NCBI GenBank assembly: GCA_020726505.1
Contig: JAHLEZ010000005.1
Location: 124,001 to 188,000 of the forward strand
Direction of reading: 5' to 3'
Length of the DNA stretch: 64,000 nucleotides
Source of the DNA: Leptodontidium sp. MPI-SDFR-AT-0119
Lineage: Eukaryota; Ascomycota; Leotiomycetes; Helotiales; Leptodontidiaceae
Shown here in pieces: positions 12,689 through 24,169 of this stretch; within the stretch, counting starts at the first letter, position 1; every line of letters starts with the position of its first letter. The translations under genes were made by a program, and so were the position numbers. The notes below the pieces were generated by a model. That model was not told the DNA's origin, did not search any database, and saw nothing but the letters and a program-made list of their open reading frames with translations.

Positions 12689-13371
12689 TGGGGGCCGGTT
12701 GGGGTGAGATGAGCAGTTAGGCATTGTACATACCTTACTTTATTAAACAGTCAAGGAAGCCGTTTGAGACGGCATTCTTCTTTCCAGCACCATCACCTGA
12801 CTTATTGTTTTATTAATAAAGTAATTGGCCTCTGTCAACGGAAGAAATGGTACGTAACCCCTAACCTGATCCAAATATCGACGACCAGTCCATTGGTTGG
12901 TAATCTCGATGTGGCTTTGTTCCCCGAAATGTCGGACTCTTCTGGGATGGCACGATGTTGCACCCGTAACACCCGTAACACCTAATCAATACTCGGCGAC
13001 TTGTATCTATGTCGATGGAAGAAAGCAACAAGATCAACATTTCGCATTCTTCAGATGTTTATCTCTTCTTCAATCACCGTACATATGACACAAATACACC
13101 AGAATAGATACAGTCACTTCTAACTTATTCATATCCTGAGAGGGACCTCTGAAGAGAAAAAGTAATGTTGTTACACATATACTCGACATTGCTGTCACAC
13201 GCTGCAGACAATTAAATTGAGATCTTCGGCTTCAGGGGATACAAAGGTAACCGCAAATATTCCTGCCGCAAAGCCTTGTCTCAGGTGGAAGTCTTGATGG
13301 AAGTTTATAACTACACACTCTCTCGCTCTTTAAGAACCTAGGAATCTCATTCACACCATCGTTAGATCAAA
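12689..13371. other. Intergenic region
   Basis: Contains the 3' end of the fusion gene and the promoter of the secreted crystallin-like gene. No gene is supported. Confidence 0.5.
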
Positions 13372-14540
13372 ATGCTTTCTATCGTTTCAGCGCCTTTGCT
13401 TTTGGCAGTGGCGGCGAGACTGATTCCTCAGATTGTCGCAAGTCCACTGGTAGCCGAGATCGATATCTCAGTCGAGTCATCAGACCTCAACAATCAACAT
13501 GGCCCCAAGTATGCATCACTTTCCAGATATGCAATTCCTGCACTAACAATATTCACTCTGTAGTTTACTGCTCTACCCACTTCCGAATCTTCGTGGAAGA
13601 CCCTTCGAACTCTACGCCGACCACATGAGATGCGTCGACATCCCCATCGACGTCGCGCAAAATGTCTACTCTATGAGAATCGTGGACCCGGTAAGCTGCG
13701 TGTTCTTTCCTGAGAAGCACTGCAAACTACCGTGGGATTACATGGACCAGCTGGAGAAAGTCCACCAGGGAGATCATCAGGAGGTTTCTGACAACGTGAG
13801 AGCGGCCAAGTCTGTACTCTGTGGAGAGGATTATTCGATGGGATTCAACACACAAAAGAATATGGCACACCATAAAGGGTCTCATTCACTGCAACTGAAA
13901 CTAGGAGACAAAGAAATGAAGTGAGTAATCTGGGCTTCGAGTAACAAGTCTGACGCGATCCAGCTCTGTCTCATCCAACAAGGAAACTTTCGTGCACTCT
14001 TTCAACAAGGCTGGGAATCGTGGGGCAGCCGCGAACATAAAGCAAGCTACCACTTTCCTCTCGGGGAAATCAAATGACATCTGCTAACGATATCTCAAGC
14101 AATCAACACTCGATTGCGAATCATCGCCAACTTTTCGCAGAGAACCGTCCGAATGGCCAGCCTAACGGAACGCAAGTGCCCCTCCTCTCTCATGCTATCC
14201 ATCCCACCCATTAAGTTCACACCACTGATGTTTACCTAGTGTTACAATGTATACGTACCCGAACTTCAAGGGGCAATGGAAGAAATTCCGCGTCTTCTCT
14301 CAACACTGCTACCTAGAGCCACGCAAACTGTCAAACAACGTCAAGTCGATCGTCATATCCGCCAAAATCGACTCTTGCACCTTCTGGTCTGAGCGAGACT
14401 GCAAAGGCGACCCATATTACCTGCCAGCTGGTAAGATTGAGGATTTGAAGAGTGAGGGAACATCTTTCGTCAGCTTTGAATGTTTGTTGGTTGGTGAAGA
14501 AGATCCCGAGGATCCTGGAGAAGGAGACGAGGAACTGTGA
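13372..14540 (+). CDS. Secreted protein with two beta/gamma-crystallin-like modules
   Basis: Exon 1 (13372-13508) encodes a signal peptide (LLLAVAARLIPQIVAS). Exon 2 (13564-13920) starts the first module (YPLPNLRGRPFELY, C, NVYSMRI, SCVFFPEKHC). The last exon (14240-14540) carries a matching second module (YTYPNFKGQWKKFRV, C, NVKSIVI, SCTFWSERDC, VSFEC) and an acidic tail. The spacing of aromatics, Gly and Cys is like small secreted fungal proteins with beta/gamma-crystallin-type folds. Introns at 13509-13563 and 14176-14239 are clear, and 13921-13963 is likely. The joint between about 14075 and 14175 is unsolved: the frame after 13964 reaches a TAA near 14085, so another intron, or two separate genes, remains possible. 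No enzymatic motif is seen. Confidence 0.6.
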
Positions 14541-14774
14541 AGCCATATCGGGATGATATCAGGAAAGGGCATGCAGAAGATCTGAAGACAATCTATAGGA
14601 AATTTAGATCTGTGTACTGAGCACTGAGATGTCAATTAAACGCCTCCCTCCAATCACCAGTCCTCCAAAATGATGACACTCTCACTTCCGCCAGCTGGCA
14701 GCAGGCATCTACTTCTGTGATCGATCTAAAACAGTCCGTGAAAAGTAACCCATATGCGACCTCTTGCCAAACGT

Positions 14775-16417
14775 CTACAGCCTGGACTTCACTACAATCT
14801 CCTCGCTGGCAGTCTTTAAACTCCTCACATACTTATCCTTCAACGCTAAAATTGCCAATCCATAATCAACCCATTCATCCTTATAAGGCGGCAGCTCATA
14901 GCCATCCGACCCCTCTGCAGGGAATCCTGCAATAGCTCTCAGACCCTCAAAGTATTCTTTGAAATCAGGTGCAATTTCATGGAAGAGGGCAGTTGGTCCT
15001 TTGTACTCCAGCCTCTCTGCTTCCCAGCCCTTCTGTTCGAGTATGCTAGGAAGAGTCCCGCGTCCAGCAAGGACACGGGCTACCGCTATGGCTTGGTATT
15101 CGTAGCAGCGGAACGTGAGAGCTGCTCGGACCTAAGATTTGTTAGTTATTCAGGTTCGGGAGTTGAGAATGTAAATGGAGAAAGGAAGATTCACCTGTCC
15201 AACAACCGCTAAAGTCGGATCTCCAATCTTGAAAATGTGCTTATAAAATCCTTGTAGCCTCCCGCTTTCAGATACGGGGTCAGGCTGGATGAAAGGGTAC
15301 GAGAGTCGATACCCGGTTGCGAAGATGATTTTGTCGATGTTGGAGGTTTTGAAGCCGTCTGTGAACTCGACTGTGCCATTGTTTTCTGTCGAAAGACTTT
15401 TGATAGTGGAGGTAGTGCGGACGTTGCGTAAGTTCCATATGCTATCGAGTTTCTCGTTACGTCCTCGCTGCGAGAGGACAAGTTGCCCTGAAACGATCCG
15501 GTGGAGGTCGATTACTAGGTCACCAGCTGAGACGTTCCCTCCTACGACGACAACTCTCTACAGAAAACAATGTCAACTTTCTCTATTTTCTTCACAGGAA
15601 TAAAATCCCCAAAAAAGAGCATAGCAAGCCCACGAGGGAAATTCATACCTTTCCCACATATTCGTTGATATCCCGGAACTGCTTCGAATGCTCCAGTCTC
15701 CCAGGAAGCTTCTCCTGAAACTCCTTCAAACCAGGTATCGCAGGCACAAATGGAACGGTATAGTGCCCAGTCGCAACAATGACGGCATCAAACCGTTCCG
15801 TCCACCAGTAATCTACCTTCTCACCTCTACTCTCTCGCCCTGTTTGTCTCAAAGTCAACACCCACACCTCGCCGTCCTTCTCAAGCTTTTCTAAAGTCGT
15901 GTTCAGTGTCACGAGATTCAAATAAGGTGCGATCAAATCATCCAGGTAGCCGGCTACGACAGCATATGGACGGGTTGGATTGTTGTGTCCGTACCGCTCA
16001 GTCGTTAACGCGGAGTTGATCTTGGGGAAAGGCGTATGTGTGAACTCCATGACTTCTGAACCGACATTACTGTCTAACGTGCTGTAGATGCCTGTTCGGC
16101 GTGTGGTGTCCTCTGCAGCAGGAGGTGCGAAGCCGGGAATTGTTGATGGGATTTGGCGAGGTGGAGGGTTTTTGGCCGACGTTGTAGGAAAGTCGTCGGG
16201 TTTTGCGTCGTAGATCCTGATGAATTTAGTTGATCGATAGGATGTTTTGAATTTGGATGGGACGGGAAAGGACAAACCATGTGCCTCCAATTCGACCTCG
16301 TCGCTCAAAGACTCGGATTGTGTCGAATTTCTTCTCGCGTACCAGGCCGTGAACGGCTGAGATTCCGGAAGGTCCTGCGCCTATTACTGCGACTCTACGA
16401 ACATTAGGCTTGGACAT
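14775..16417 (-). CDS. Flavin-containing monooxygenase (FMO family)
   Basis: Exons 16417-16278, 16216-15649, 15557-15195 and 15131-14775 give 475 residues; introns are 61, 91 and 63 nt. Residues 13-18 are GAGPSG (FAD Rossmann), followed by RIGGTW. The FMO fingerprint appears as LPGRLEHSKQF (usually FxGxxxHxxxF/Y). A second nucleotide site GGNVSAG (about 242-248) binds NADPH, and FATGYR is the late conserved motif. The family uses NADPH and oxygen to oxygenate soft N or S atoms or carbonyl carbons; the substrate cannot be read from sequence. It is transcribed divergently from the Zn2Cys6 regulator, with 940 bp between the two start codons, so shared control is plausible. Confidence 0.88.
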
Positions 16418-17357
16418 CGCGATGAGTTTACTCCCTTTGTTCTTTAAGATATGTGGCTTAAGTTTTCTGTTTTTTTAAAGTTGCTTTACACCGATCTTGA
16501 TCAACTCTGGAGGAAATTACCAAGAAACGAATACCAGAATCTTTCCTTATATATTTCATTATCCCACTCTTATGAGCAGAAAATAAATGAGGCGACACAG
16601 TTGCCATTGGCCTTGTCAATTATTACTCCCGATGAGCCCATCGTGGATCCAGATGTCGCTATTTCTGCACGTATGATACGGCGTCCACTTTCATCTACTG
16701 ATAATATACAGTGAGGCATCTTATCGCAATGCAAACAACTACATGTCTACTTGTTGACGCATGTAAAGAGATCGAGATGTCCGATGAGTTTGCTGATGTA
16801 CAATCATGACAGGTTAAGCTCTGAGAATACGTGGTTGAGACGAGGTAACTTCGGCTCGGTTAACAAAGGGGCAAACATCGCCATATCAACGGCTCATCAA
16901 AACAGGGTAGGCATGTTATAGCTGAAAGGAATTTCTCTAACTATTATAAGCCGATAGCCAGAAAACTACTCCATCTGACCATATACGCAAGTCCGGAGAT
17001 ATGCTGAGTATTCGTAATCTGTCACGTGGGGCATGCGGCATCTCCGAAATTACGTAAGATGTCCGGCCGGACATTCAGCTTTCGGGAGAACGTCCGGACA
17101 GCTCATCTCACTTCTTCCCCCGAGCAACAACTCTTCCACTCTGTATACGCGACATATGTTGAAGCGCTTCTCGATCGTACCGACCGCTGCGGGCATCTAG
17201 TATCGTCTCCGAGGCTCAAAGGCGACTCAGTTAGAAGAGTAACCACTGCTCCGTCGGCCCCGACATTCCACAAAGGAGGATATACTGCACGCTAAAGCCC
17301 CGGAAAATACGAGACACGGAGAGTCAGGCACATCCTCACACAGACCTACAGTCAGAC
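16418..17357. promoter_or_regulatory. Divergent promoter between FMO and Zn2Cys6 regulator, with CCGG palindromes
   Basis: No gene is seen. The region holds GTCCGGCCGGAC (17061-17072), GTCCGGAC (17092-17099) and a related GTCCGGAG (16991-16998). Zn2Cys6 proteins commonly bind inverted or everted CGG triplets, so these are candidate operators for the adjacent regulator. Binding is inference. Confidence 0.45.
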
Positions 17358-20130
17358 ATGGCATCCAATCCACCGCCTCGGAAACAATTGCCCACTCACA
17401 ACTCTACACAATCTCAATACCACTCTCCAATCGGGGGCTCAAATCAAACGCAAGCCTCTCCGGGCCATACATTCACGCCGGAGAACTCACGAAGTCACGC
17501 TGCAAATACGCCTAATCCATACTATTCTCCGAATTCTCTCCAGTCGGGTTCCCAACCACCGTCTTACATGCCGAATACGCCGAATATGCCGAACATGACG
17601 AGTCATGATGGCCTTCCTGGCCCTGATGAAGCTCAGAATGGAAGTGCTTCTGGGAGTGCAACGGGTCAATCCAAGCGTACCAGGACGCGGCCAACCAAGT
17701 CTTGTGAGAGATGTCGGAGCAAGAAGCTCAGATGTGATCGCGAGTTTCCATGTGGAAGCTGTAAGAAAGGAGGAAAGAGTGGTCATGATTGTTCTTACCG
17801 CGACGGATGGGAACCTGAGGAGAGAGAAGAAGTGCATGTCGCGAAGAAAGCTAGAGTAGGAGATGCAGGTGTAGGAATGGGTAGTGGAGGTAACTTAGGT
17901 GTTGTCGAGAAGATGGTTCGGATTAGCGAGGCAATGGGTGGTGCTGGCTATCCACCACATGCGACTGGCGCTCCAAGTGGGGGAACACCAGATGGAAGAT
18001 CAAATACAGCACCCCCGTCTGGGATTAGTCTCAGATCAGCTGGTGGGAGCTTTCATGCGTCGTCTTCGACCTTGGGAAGACTCGATATCAAAGGCGAGCG
18101 GTCACGATATGTTGCTCCTGGAGACAAGATGAGCATAATGGATCATGTAAGCTGTTGCGTTCTCTCCCCCTCTGTGGTAATTACTAACATTATGAGCTAG
18201 TTTGAGGACTCGAAGAAATTCATCACCAATGGCTTCAATGATCCTACGATGGTAGACCTAATGCAAGAGTTATCCAGATTTCAAAAGGCTCTGCTTCCCA
18301 AGCGACCAAAAACCGACCCTCGACTTCCCAACTTCCAAGACCGACAATCATTGATGGCCGAGATGTTCATAGCTGTCTGTGACGGATTCCTCTTCGGAGC
18401 TCTCCAAACGAGACTATTTCTCAATTGGGAAATCATCCAACGAGTCTTACATATCAGTACATTCTCAAAGGAATGCGAGGTAGTCGCAGCTGCTCAGACT
18501 TCTAGCGCTTCGAGTGTCCCGTCGACCCTTGGGGATTGGGTATTACCTCAGATCCTTGCAGCCACAGCGATTGTAAGCCGACTAGATGATCCTACTTGCG
18601 ATCGCTCGACTGCAGGTCGAATTTCCGAAGATCAAATAGCCCGCAATATTCATTTGGCGAAGTCGTGGTTAGATGGTCTTCATGGAAAAGCAAACATTTG
18701 CATCCACACTCTTCAGACTCGAACATTACTTCTTCTTGCTCAACAAGTGAACCTGGCGAGCACGCAAGATCTCTGGATGGACTCTGCAACGCTGGTTCGA
18801 TGGGCTATGACCATGGGACTTCATCAAGACCCCGAGACATACCCAGACATGTCTAAGTTTGACAAAGAGATGCGCAGAATACTGTGGACGACTATTGTGG
18901 AGCTTGATACGCAGCTCTCTCTTGGAGCCGGAATGCCGGCTGCTATTTCCTCCTCCAACTTCAACATACGAGGTTTGGTTAATGTCGATGACAGCGAACT
19001 CACAGCAACAATGCTTGACTACCCAGTCGGAAAATCAGAAACCGTCTGGACGAATGCTATGCCACAGATTGCGCTGTCGGCATCATTGAAAGACAGATTG
19101 AATATCACGAATTGGCTAGGGGGCAACCTGAACTTGGAACAGGATGCCCCAGCTCTCATCTCGCATGCCTCTCTTTTAGAGAAGGCACTTCGGTCTCTTC
19201 CTCAACAATACCGAGGCACAATCGGAGCGGCTAATGTCAACAACAAGCGAATTGACAGATTGTTTGCAAGCATAATGCTGGACATGTCTATCAGACGACC
19301 TCTACTAGCTCTCTATCGAACCGTTGTGTTCAGTCAGCAAATCGATCAATTTCCTGAAGCTCGACGAGGAGCTTTGCGGTGTTCGCTTGTGATGCTGTCA
19401 CACCTCGATGCGTTGGATCCCGCGATCGCAGATTTGAGTATCGTCAAATCGCGAGACTACCTCAACTTATTCCATATCCTGTACAAGAACGAGATTGTTC
19501 AAGCTGCTCTGCTAGTTTGCCATGAGATCCGCTCCTTCGACACTTCCCCGCTCTCAGCTGTCGCGCAGAACGATTCTGGGCAACGGCCGCAGCACGAAGA
19601 TTCGTTTCCCCAGACCAAGCATAGTTTGACACGTGTTGTCGAGAACACGCTGAATAGCCTTCTATCTCGACTTGGGGATTTCGGCAGCGATCTGAAGGAT
19701 ATTCTACCTCTCAGCGTTGTTCTGCAGAATGTCCGTGCTGAGGGGACGCCAGAGGAGATGAGAGAAGTGATGCATCGAGGTGCGGAGAGGGTTCTCACTG
19801 CGTGCAGGAGAGCTTTACCTGGGGTCCAAAAGACGAATTCTGAGAAAGTAGGTACCACTAGAACCTGCAAATTCTCTCGTGTCATGGAGAAAGCTGATAA
19901 TTCGTCTTAGAAAACTACTACGTCAACTGCTGGTGAGAGCTGGAATTCGGTTGTCCTTCAAAATGGAGGAGCACCGCCTGTCACCGATTTCAATACGGTA
20001 TTTAGCCCGTCGTGCGTGAAAATGATGTTGATTTGATTCTGACTTGTGATAGCTACCCGTCGATGATTTCGACTTCCAGAATTTTGATTTCGGGTGGGGA
20101 GATTGGGGGATGGGTCAATCCTGGGCGTGA
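17358..20130 (+). CDS. Zn2Cys6 fungal transcription factor
   Basis: Exons 17358-18146, 18201-19847, 19911-19997 and 20053-20130 give 866 residues. A low-complexity Ser/Pro/Asn N-terminus precedes the binuclear zinc cluster at residues 116-145 (CERC, RSKKLRC, FPCGSC, then a final C), followed by a basic stretch. The central exon matches the fungal-specific regulator homology region (LLLAQQVNL, WAMTMGLHQDPE, RRILWTTIVELDTQLSLGAGMPAAI). The last two exons add a short aromatic and acidic tail (DFDFQNFDFGWGDWG), typical of fungal activators; a model without these splices would miss it. The neighbouring FMO, on the other side of a shared promoter, is a natural target candidate. Confidence 0.92.
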
Positions 20131-20720
20131 TTACAAGAACATGGGAGAAGAAGTTCACAGAATGGAAAATTGGCTGCCATTTTTAAACGAAGCTCATGAC
20201 TTTTGTCAATAATTCTCCGTTCTCGAAGAGACGCCGCCCATCCTCGCAAGAGTTGCGTCCAGGAACCCCCTCAATCAGGAAAGCTGCTCTTGAGTAGAGG
20301 CTGCGGGGCAGCATCCCACTCGCAGGATCCTGGCACGACATAGTCTCAGGACTGAAATGCATTAAGGCTTGAGGTAGGAAAATGAGCTCAGCTCTTGTTC
20401 GCCCCAGGGCTGCCCACGCTATCATCAGGCCGGCGACATCGCGAAACCTCTGAGATCGTGCACTGTCGCGAGGGCATCGAGAATGTTGCTTTAGCTTGCG
20501 TAAAGACAAGCAGACCTCACGATAGCATCTGAACCTGTGAATGAGGGATAAAGCGAGGATCTTCATAAACGGGGGGGGGGGGGGGGGGGGGTGGGTCCTT
20601 AGTACCCGCAACGCCACACTTCATTATTTGGAAGCTAGTCTATACAATAAAAGCTATTCAAGATGCGTTACTTCCACGTCCATTTCATATCCTTCGGCCT
20701 GTTTTCCAAACTACTCGTCA
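20131..20720. other. Intergenic region between convergent genes
   Basis: Separates the 3' ends of the regulator and the NmrA-like gene. Apart from a long G homopolymer it contains no supported feature; the minus-strand ORF 20183-20617 encodes the G run as poly-Pro and is not credible. Confidence 0.5.
20571..20591 (+). repeat. Poly-G run of 21 bases
   Basis: Twenty-one consecutive G residues are visible, then TGGG. Such a tract can form a G-quadruplex and is prone to length errors in sequencing and replication. Confidence 0.95.
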
Positions 20721-21422
20721 TCAATTAGCAAGTACAGGTGTTTTCCCAATCCACTCCTGACCCTTCACCTCATCCAAAGCCACCCCAACGACCCAAGCCG
20801 CAACACTCCGCCTCGTCACACTGGGCATACATCCAGCTCCCTCTCCCTTCTCACCCAACACTTTAACAGGCAACTCCTCTCCCCCGTCCTCTCCACCAGC
20901 CAACATACAAGGCCTGATAAGTGTCCAGCTCAAGTTATCCTCTTTCCCAGCCTTCCTCACCACCTCCTCCACCCCCGCGTGATCTTTAAATCCAACTGCC
21001 ATTGGACTTTTGTTCATCATCATCCTCATCGGCCAGATCAGGCTGGGTAATGAATCGCCAACCCCGAAAGCAGAGATTGTAATTAATCTCGATATGCCGT
21101 GTTTCTTTATCTCTGCGAGTAAGAGAACATGGACATCCGTCATGAAGATTGGTGAGCTGACAGCGGGGGAGAAAGGGGAATCGGTTTTTCGGAGCGAGGC
21201 GAGTGATACTATCACTGCGTCTGGCTTTGATGGAGAGGATGAGATTGCGGTTGAGATGTCGGTGGGGTTTTCGGGTGAGCCTTGGATGATTGATAGACCT
21301 GGTGCTGGGGGAAGGGAGGTTGGGTTACGGACGAGAGCGGTGATTGTGTGTTGGGCTTGGAGAGCTGCTTCGATGAGGAGTTTCCCTGTTCGCCCGGAGC
21401 CGCCGATGATGAGGAGGTGCAT
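20721..21422 (-). CDS. NmrA-like / atypical short-chain NAD(P)-binding protein
   Basis: Single exon of 233 residues starting at an ATG. The N-terminus is a Rossmann motif, GGSGRTG at residues 7-13, after a hydrophobic strand (MHLLII). Next come ALVRNP, DAVIVSLASL and an ISAFGVGDSLP stretch, the pattern of the NAD(P)H-binding/NmrA-like group of extended SDRs; WTLIRP near residue 165 is also typical. Members are NADPH-dependent reductases or redox sensors. No catalytic YxxxK is obvious, so a sensor role or unusual catalysis is possible. It is convergent with the regulator. Confidence 0.85.
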   Translation of the reverse strand: MHLLIIGGSGRTGKLLIEAALQAQHTITALVRNPTSLPPAPGLSIIQGSPENPTDISTAISSSPSKPDAVIVSLASLRKTDSPFSPAVSSPIFMTDVHVLLLAEIKKHGISRLITISAFGVGDSLPSLIWPMRMMMNKSPMAVGFKDHAGVEEVVRKAGKEDNLSWTLIRPCMLAGGEDGGEELPVKVLGEKGEGAGCMPSVTRRSVAAWVVGVALDEVKGQEWIGKTPVLAN

Positions 21423-22820
21423 TTTGAAAGGTTTGCTGTTCAGAGTTGAGTTTGGTAAGGAATTGTATGGGCCGAGGCTTTAGATGACAGGATGGACTAT
21501 CTGTTGACTTCGTTGAGATGACGGCTGGGTTTGTAGTCGTGCTGGATTTCTGGAGTGTAGCTGCGAAAACAGGATAGATGACAAGGCTTGATTCAAACTG
21601 ATGCTGCTGTTGCCTCTACCTCTTTCTTTGTATATTTTGGATCTCTGGATCTCGTTTCCTGGTGCTAGATAGAATAGTTATCTTGGAAGAAGATGGAGAT
21701 CGCCTTGTCTATATATCAATCCATCCAGCCACAAATTACAAATGCCCATGCGTAGCCGCCAAACGTCATCAACTTGAATGTGTTCTTAGAAATCAATCCT
21801 GAACTTGGCTATGAGCCCGGGGCGGCTCCGGCAACCCTCTTAACTCCGGGCGTTCAGCGCCCGGACTTCGGCATCACGTCTATTACGATAGCTAGCTCTC
21901 ACTCGGAGCCATCCAAGCGCGAGAACCATTGATTAAGGTGTACACCGAGTTTATATGATGGGTAGGGAAACAAACTTTATTGGCGATGCAGCACCGCTGA
22001 TGCATTGATGTGTGGAAGGTAATTCTAAGGCGTAACTGATCCACTATCTACAACACGATTCTTGTTTCTTTCTGTTTTTCCCCCTCCAAAAGGTTGATTC
22101 ACTTACCTCTGTAGTTTCGAATAAGTCGTGCCTCGAGGTAAGTTAGTTTGTACCTGGCATCTGGTGCACTTCTTGATTGAATCATAAACCAACCAATCCA
22201 GGTTCAGAGTGAGTGAGTGGGTGTAAGCCTCCGTCCTGTCTGCCCAACGAGTCACAAATGATGATGTTTGTTTCTTTTTCCTATTGAAAAATTTAATGAC
22301 ATCACATCTTAGTTCTATTATCGACAAATATCAGAGTGGAGGACACCAATTACCATCATGGCAATTCCCCTCCTTTTCAATGTTTATTTTAAGCTGGGCT
22401 CGTCAGCACTCGCTTACAGTACCACCCCCTGTCCATCCCATCCCATACAGCATGAATGCCATGACATGACACTTTCGGCCCCCAGATTCCTCCCCAACCC
22501 CATGTAATTTACGTTACATCCTGCCAACTTATCCGCAGCTTATGATACGAGGCTAGATATATCATTGGCGGGTGAGTTTCTTGCTTACATGCATGGCTGT
22601 TTTCAACCCCTTGAATCTCACAATATTGCTTGCTCGCGTGCATGGGAGGGGGGTAGTGCACACCGAGTACTTCGTACTAATACTGTATCAAGTCGACGAG
22701 CGCTTCGTTGAAAACTCTTATTAACCTTCCCCGTCTTCGTCACATCCCAAAAAGCATTCATACGTAAACATATATACACTTGAACTTCAACAAGAAAGGA
22801 ACCAGAGAAGTCTTAGAAAA
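21423..22820. other. Intergenic region with a GC-rich hairpin
   Basis: About 1.4 kb without a convincing gene. It serves as the divergent promoter space between the NmrA-like gene and the small membrane protein gene. It carries a compact inverted repeat at 21845-21865. Confidence 0.5.
21845..21865. repeat. Perfect 8-bp inverted repeat with 5-nt loop
   Basis: TCCGGGCG, loop TTCAG, CGCCCGGA. A GC-rich hairpin could form in DNA or RNA, or the arms could bind a dimeric regulator. Only the symmetry is seen. Confidence 0.7.
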
Positions 22821-23521
22821 ATGCCCAAACCCCGCCCCTCCTCAACCCGCCGCCCCTCAGCTATATCCAGGCACAGTTCCGTCTCATACAAGTACTCGCC
22901 CGACAGCTGCGAAGTCACGCCTCTCATCCGGCTCAGCAGCACTAGCGACGCTGAAGTGCGCCAGGCTTATCGCAAGGGGAAGATCGTAGGCGTTCTGCTT
23001 GCTTTGGGTTTTCTGGTGTGTGTGGGCTTGTTTCTACTTTCGATTGATGTTTGGGTTTGGAGAAAGAGGAGGGAGGAGGGGAACGGTCTTGGGGAGGGAG
23101 GGAGAGGTGGTGGAGGTGCAGGTGGAATGAGTGGATTGCTTGGTGTTGGGAGTGGTGAGTTTGTAGTTCGTTGGTTGGAATCGCCTCTATTCCGTCGTTC
23201 CAGTTTATTTCATTTCGTTTATGGAATACGGGGTGTGTCCTATCAATCCATCTCTATACAAGAGAGACAAGGACCGAGTAAAGAGAAGCGGGTACCCCGC
23301 TACTCACTGAGGTACCCGCTCACTCACCTCTTCGCTCACCTACCTCGCTCGCTTCCTCAATCACCAAAACAACCCCAAGAAACAAGAAAAACGAAGCAGG
23401 TCACAAGACTGAATCTCTCCATCTCACAGTAAGCTAACACAAGTTCTAACACCTAGACACCGCCACCAAGAATTTGATATCCGTCTTCAATTCCAGGATC
23501 AACAAATTCATCGATCGATAG
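22821..23521 (+). CDS. Small single-pass membrane protein, function unknown
   Basis: Exon 1 (22821-23154) and exon 2 (23457-23521) join in phase to give 132 residues. A Ser/Arg/Pro-rich basic N-terminus with a CEVTPLIRLSS stretch precedes one clear transmembrane helix (IVGVLLALGFLVCVGLFLL), then WRKRR and a Gly-rich linker. The joined C-terminus is short and possibly amphipathic (NLISVFNSRINKFIDR). The intron is 302 nt, unusually long here, with donor GTGAGT and a CTAAC box just before the TAG acceptor. Without splicing, the frame runs on to 23432 with little coding character. I do not recognise the family. Confidence 0.55.
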
Positions 23522-24169
23522 TCGGACGACGAAATACACACCACGGTGTAGTACGGTACGGTGCTGTAAGTAAGGTAAGCAAGCCATGGAATGACTGCCC
23601 TGTCTGTTCACTCAGTCCATGTGCTACATGACGGAGCTAACGAACGGAAGTAAAGCGTTGCGTGGGGATAGGAATAGGATGACTGCTCGAAGGACTGGAA
23701 GATGATCAAAGCACTACCTGCCTGTCGTGTTTGATATCAAGATGGAAAGGGGGGCGGAGGGCGATGTATGGATTGTGTTCGCCAAGAGGCAGACGATTAT
23801 GATGCGGATGAATCAGGCTCGAATTCAGGTGTCATCAATAGAAGAGGAGACGAAGTCTAAAATCGGGTTCCAAGGTCTAACTGCTGACTGCTACGGTCGC
23901 TCACCAGCACCCAAGTAGACAAGTAGGGAAACACGCGATGCAGAGAAGCGTAGAGGAAGTAGATATACACATTCCATTAAATACATATGCCGCAGAAACT
24001 CCACTTCCATCCATTCAGAGCTAGTCCAGTCCAGTCCAGTCAGGACTAAATAATGAACACCAAGCCCCCCCAATCCGCTATGAAAAGAGCCCACTAGACC
24101 AAAACGCCACGCCTGCTCGATATTCATTATCATTCTGATTTTCGTCCACGTCGTAGGAGAATGCGGTCT
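23522..24169. other. Intergenic region
   Basis: Lies between convergent genes. A short CCAGT repeat occurs at about 24028-24042. ORF 23727-23918 has no support. Confidence 0.5.

Noticed and set aside
20183..20617. Minus-strand ORF of 144 codons
   Set aside because: Begins in the poly-G tract (poly-Pro) and has no other coding signal.
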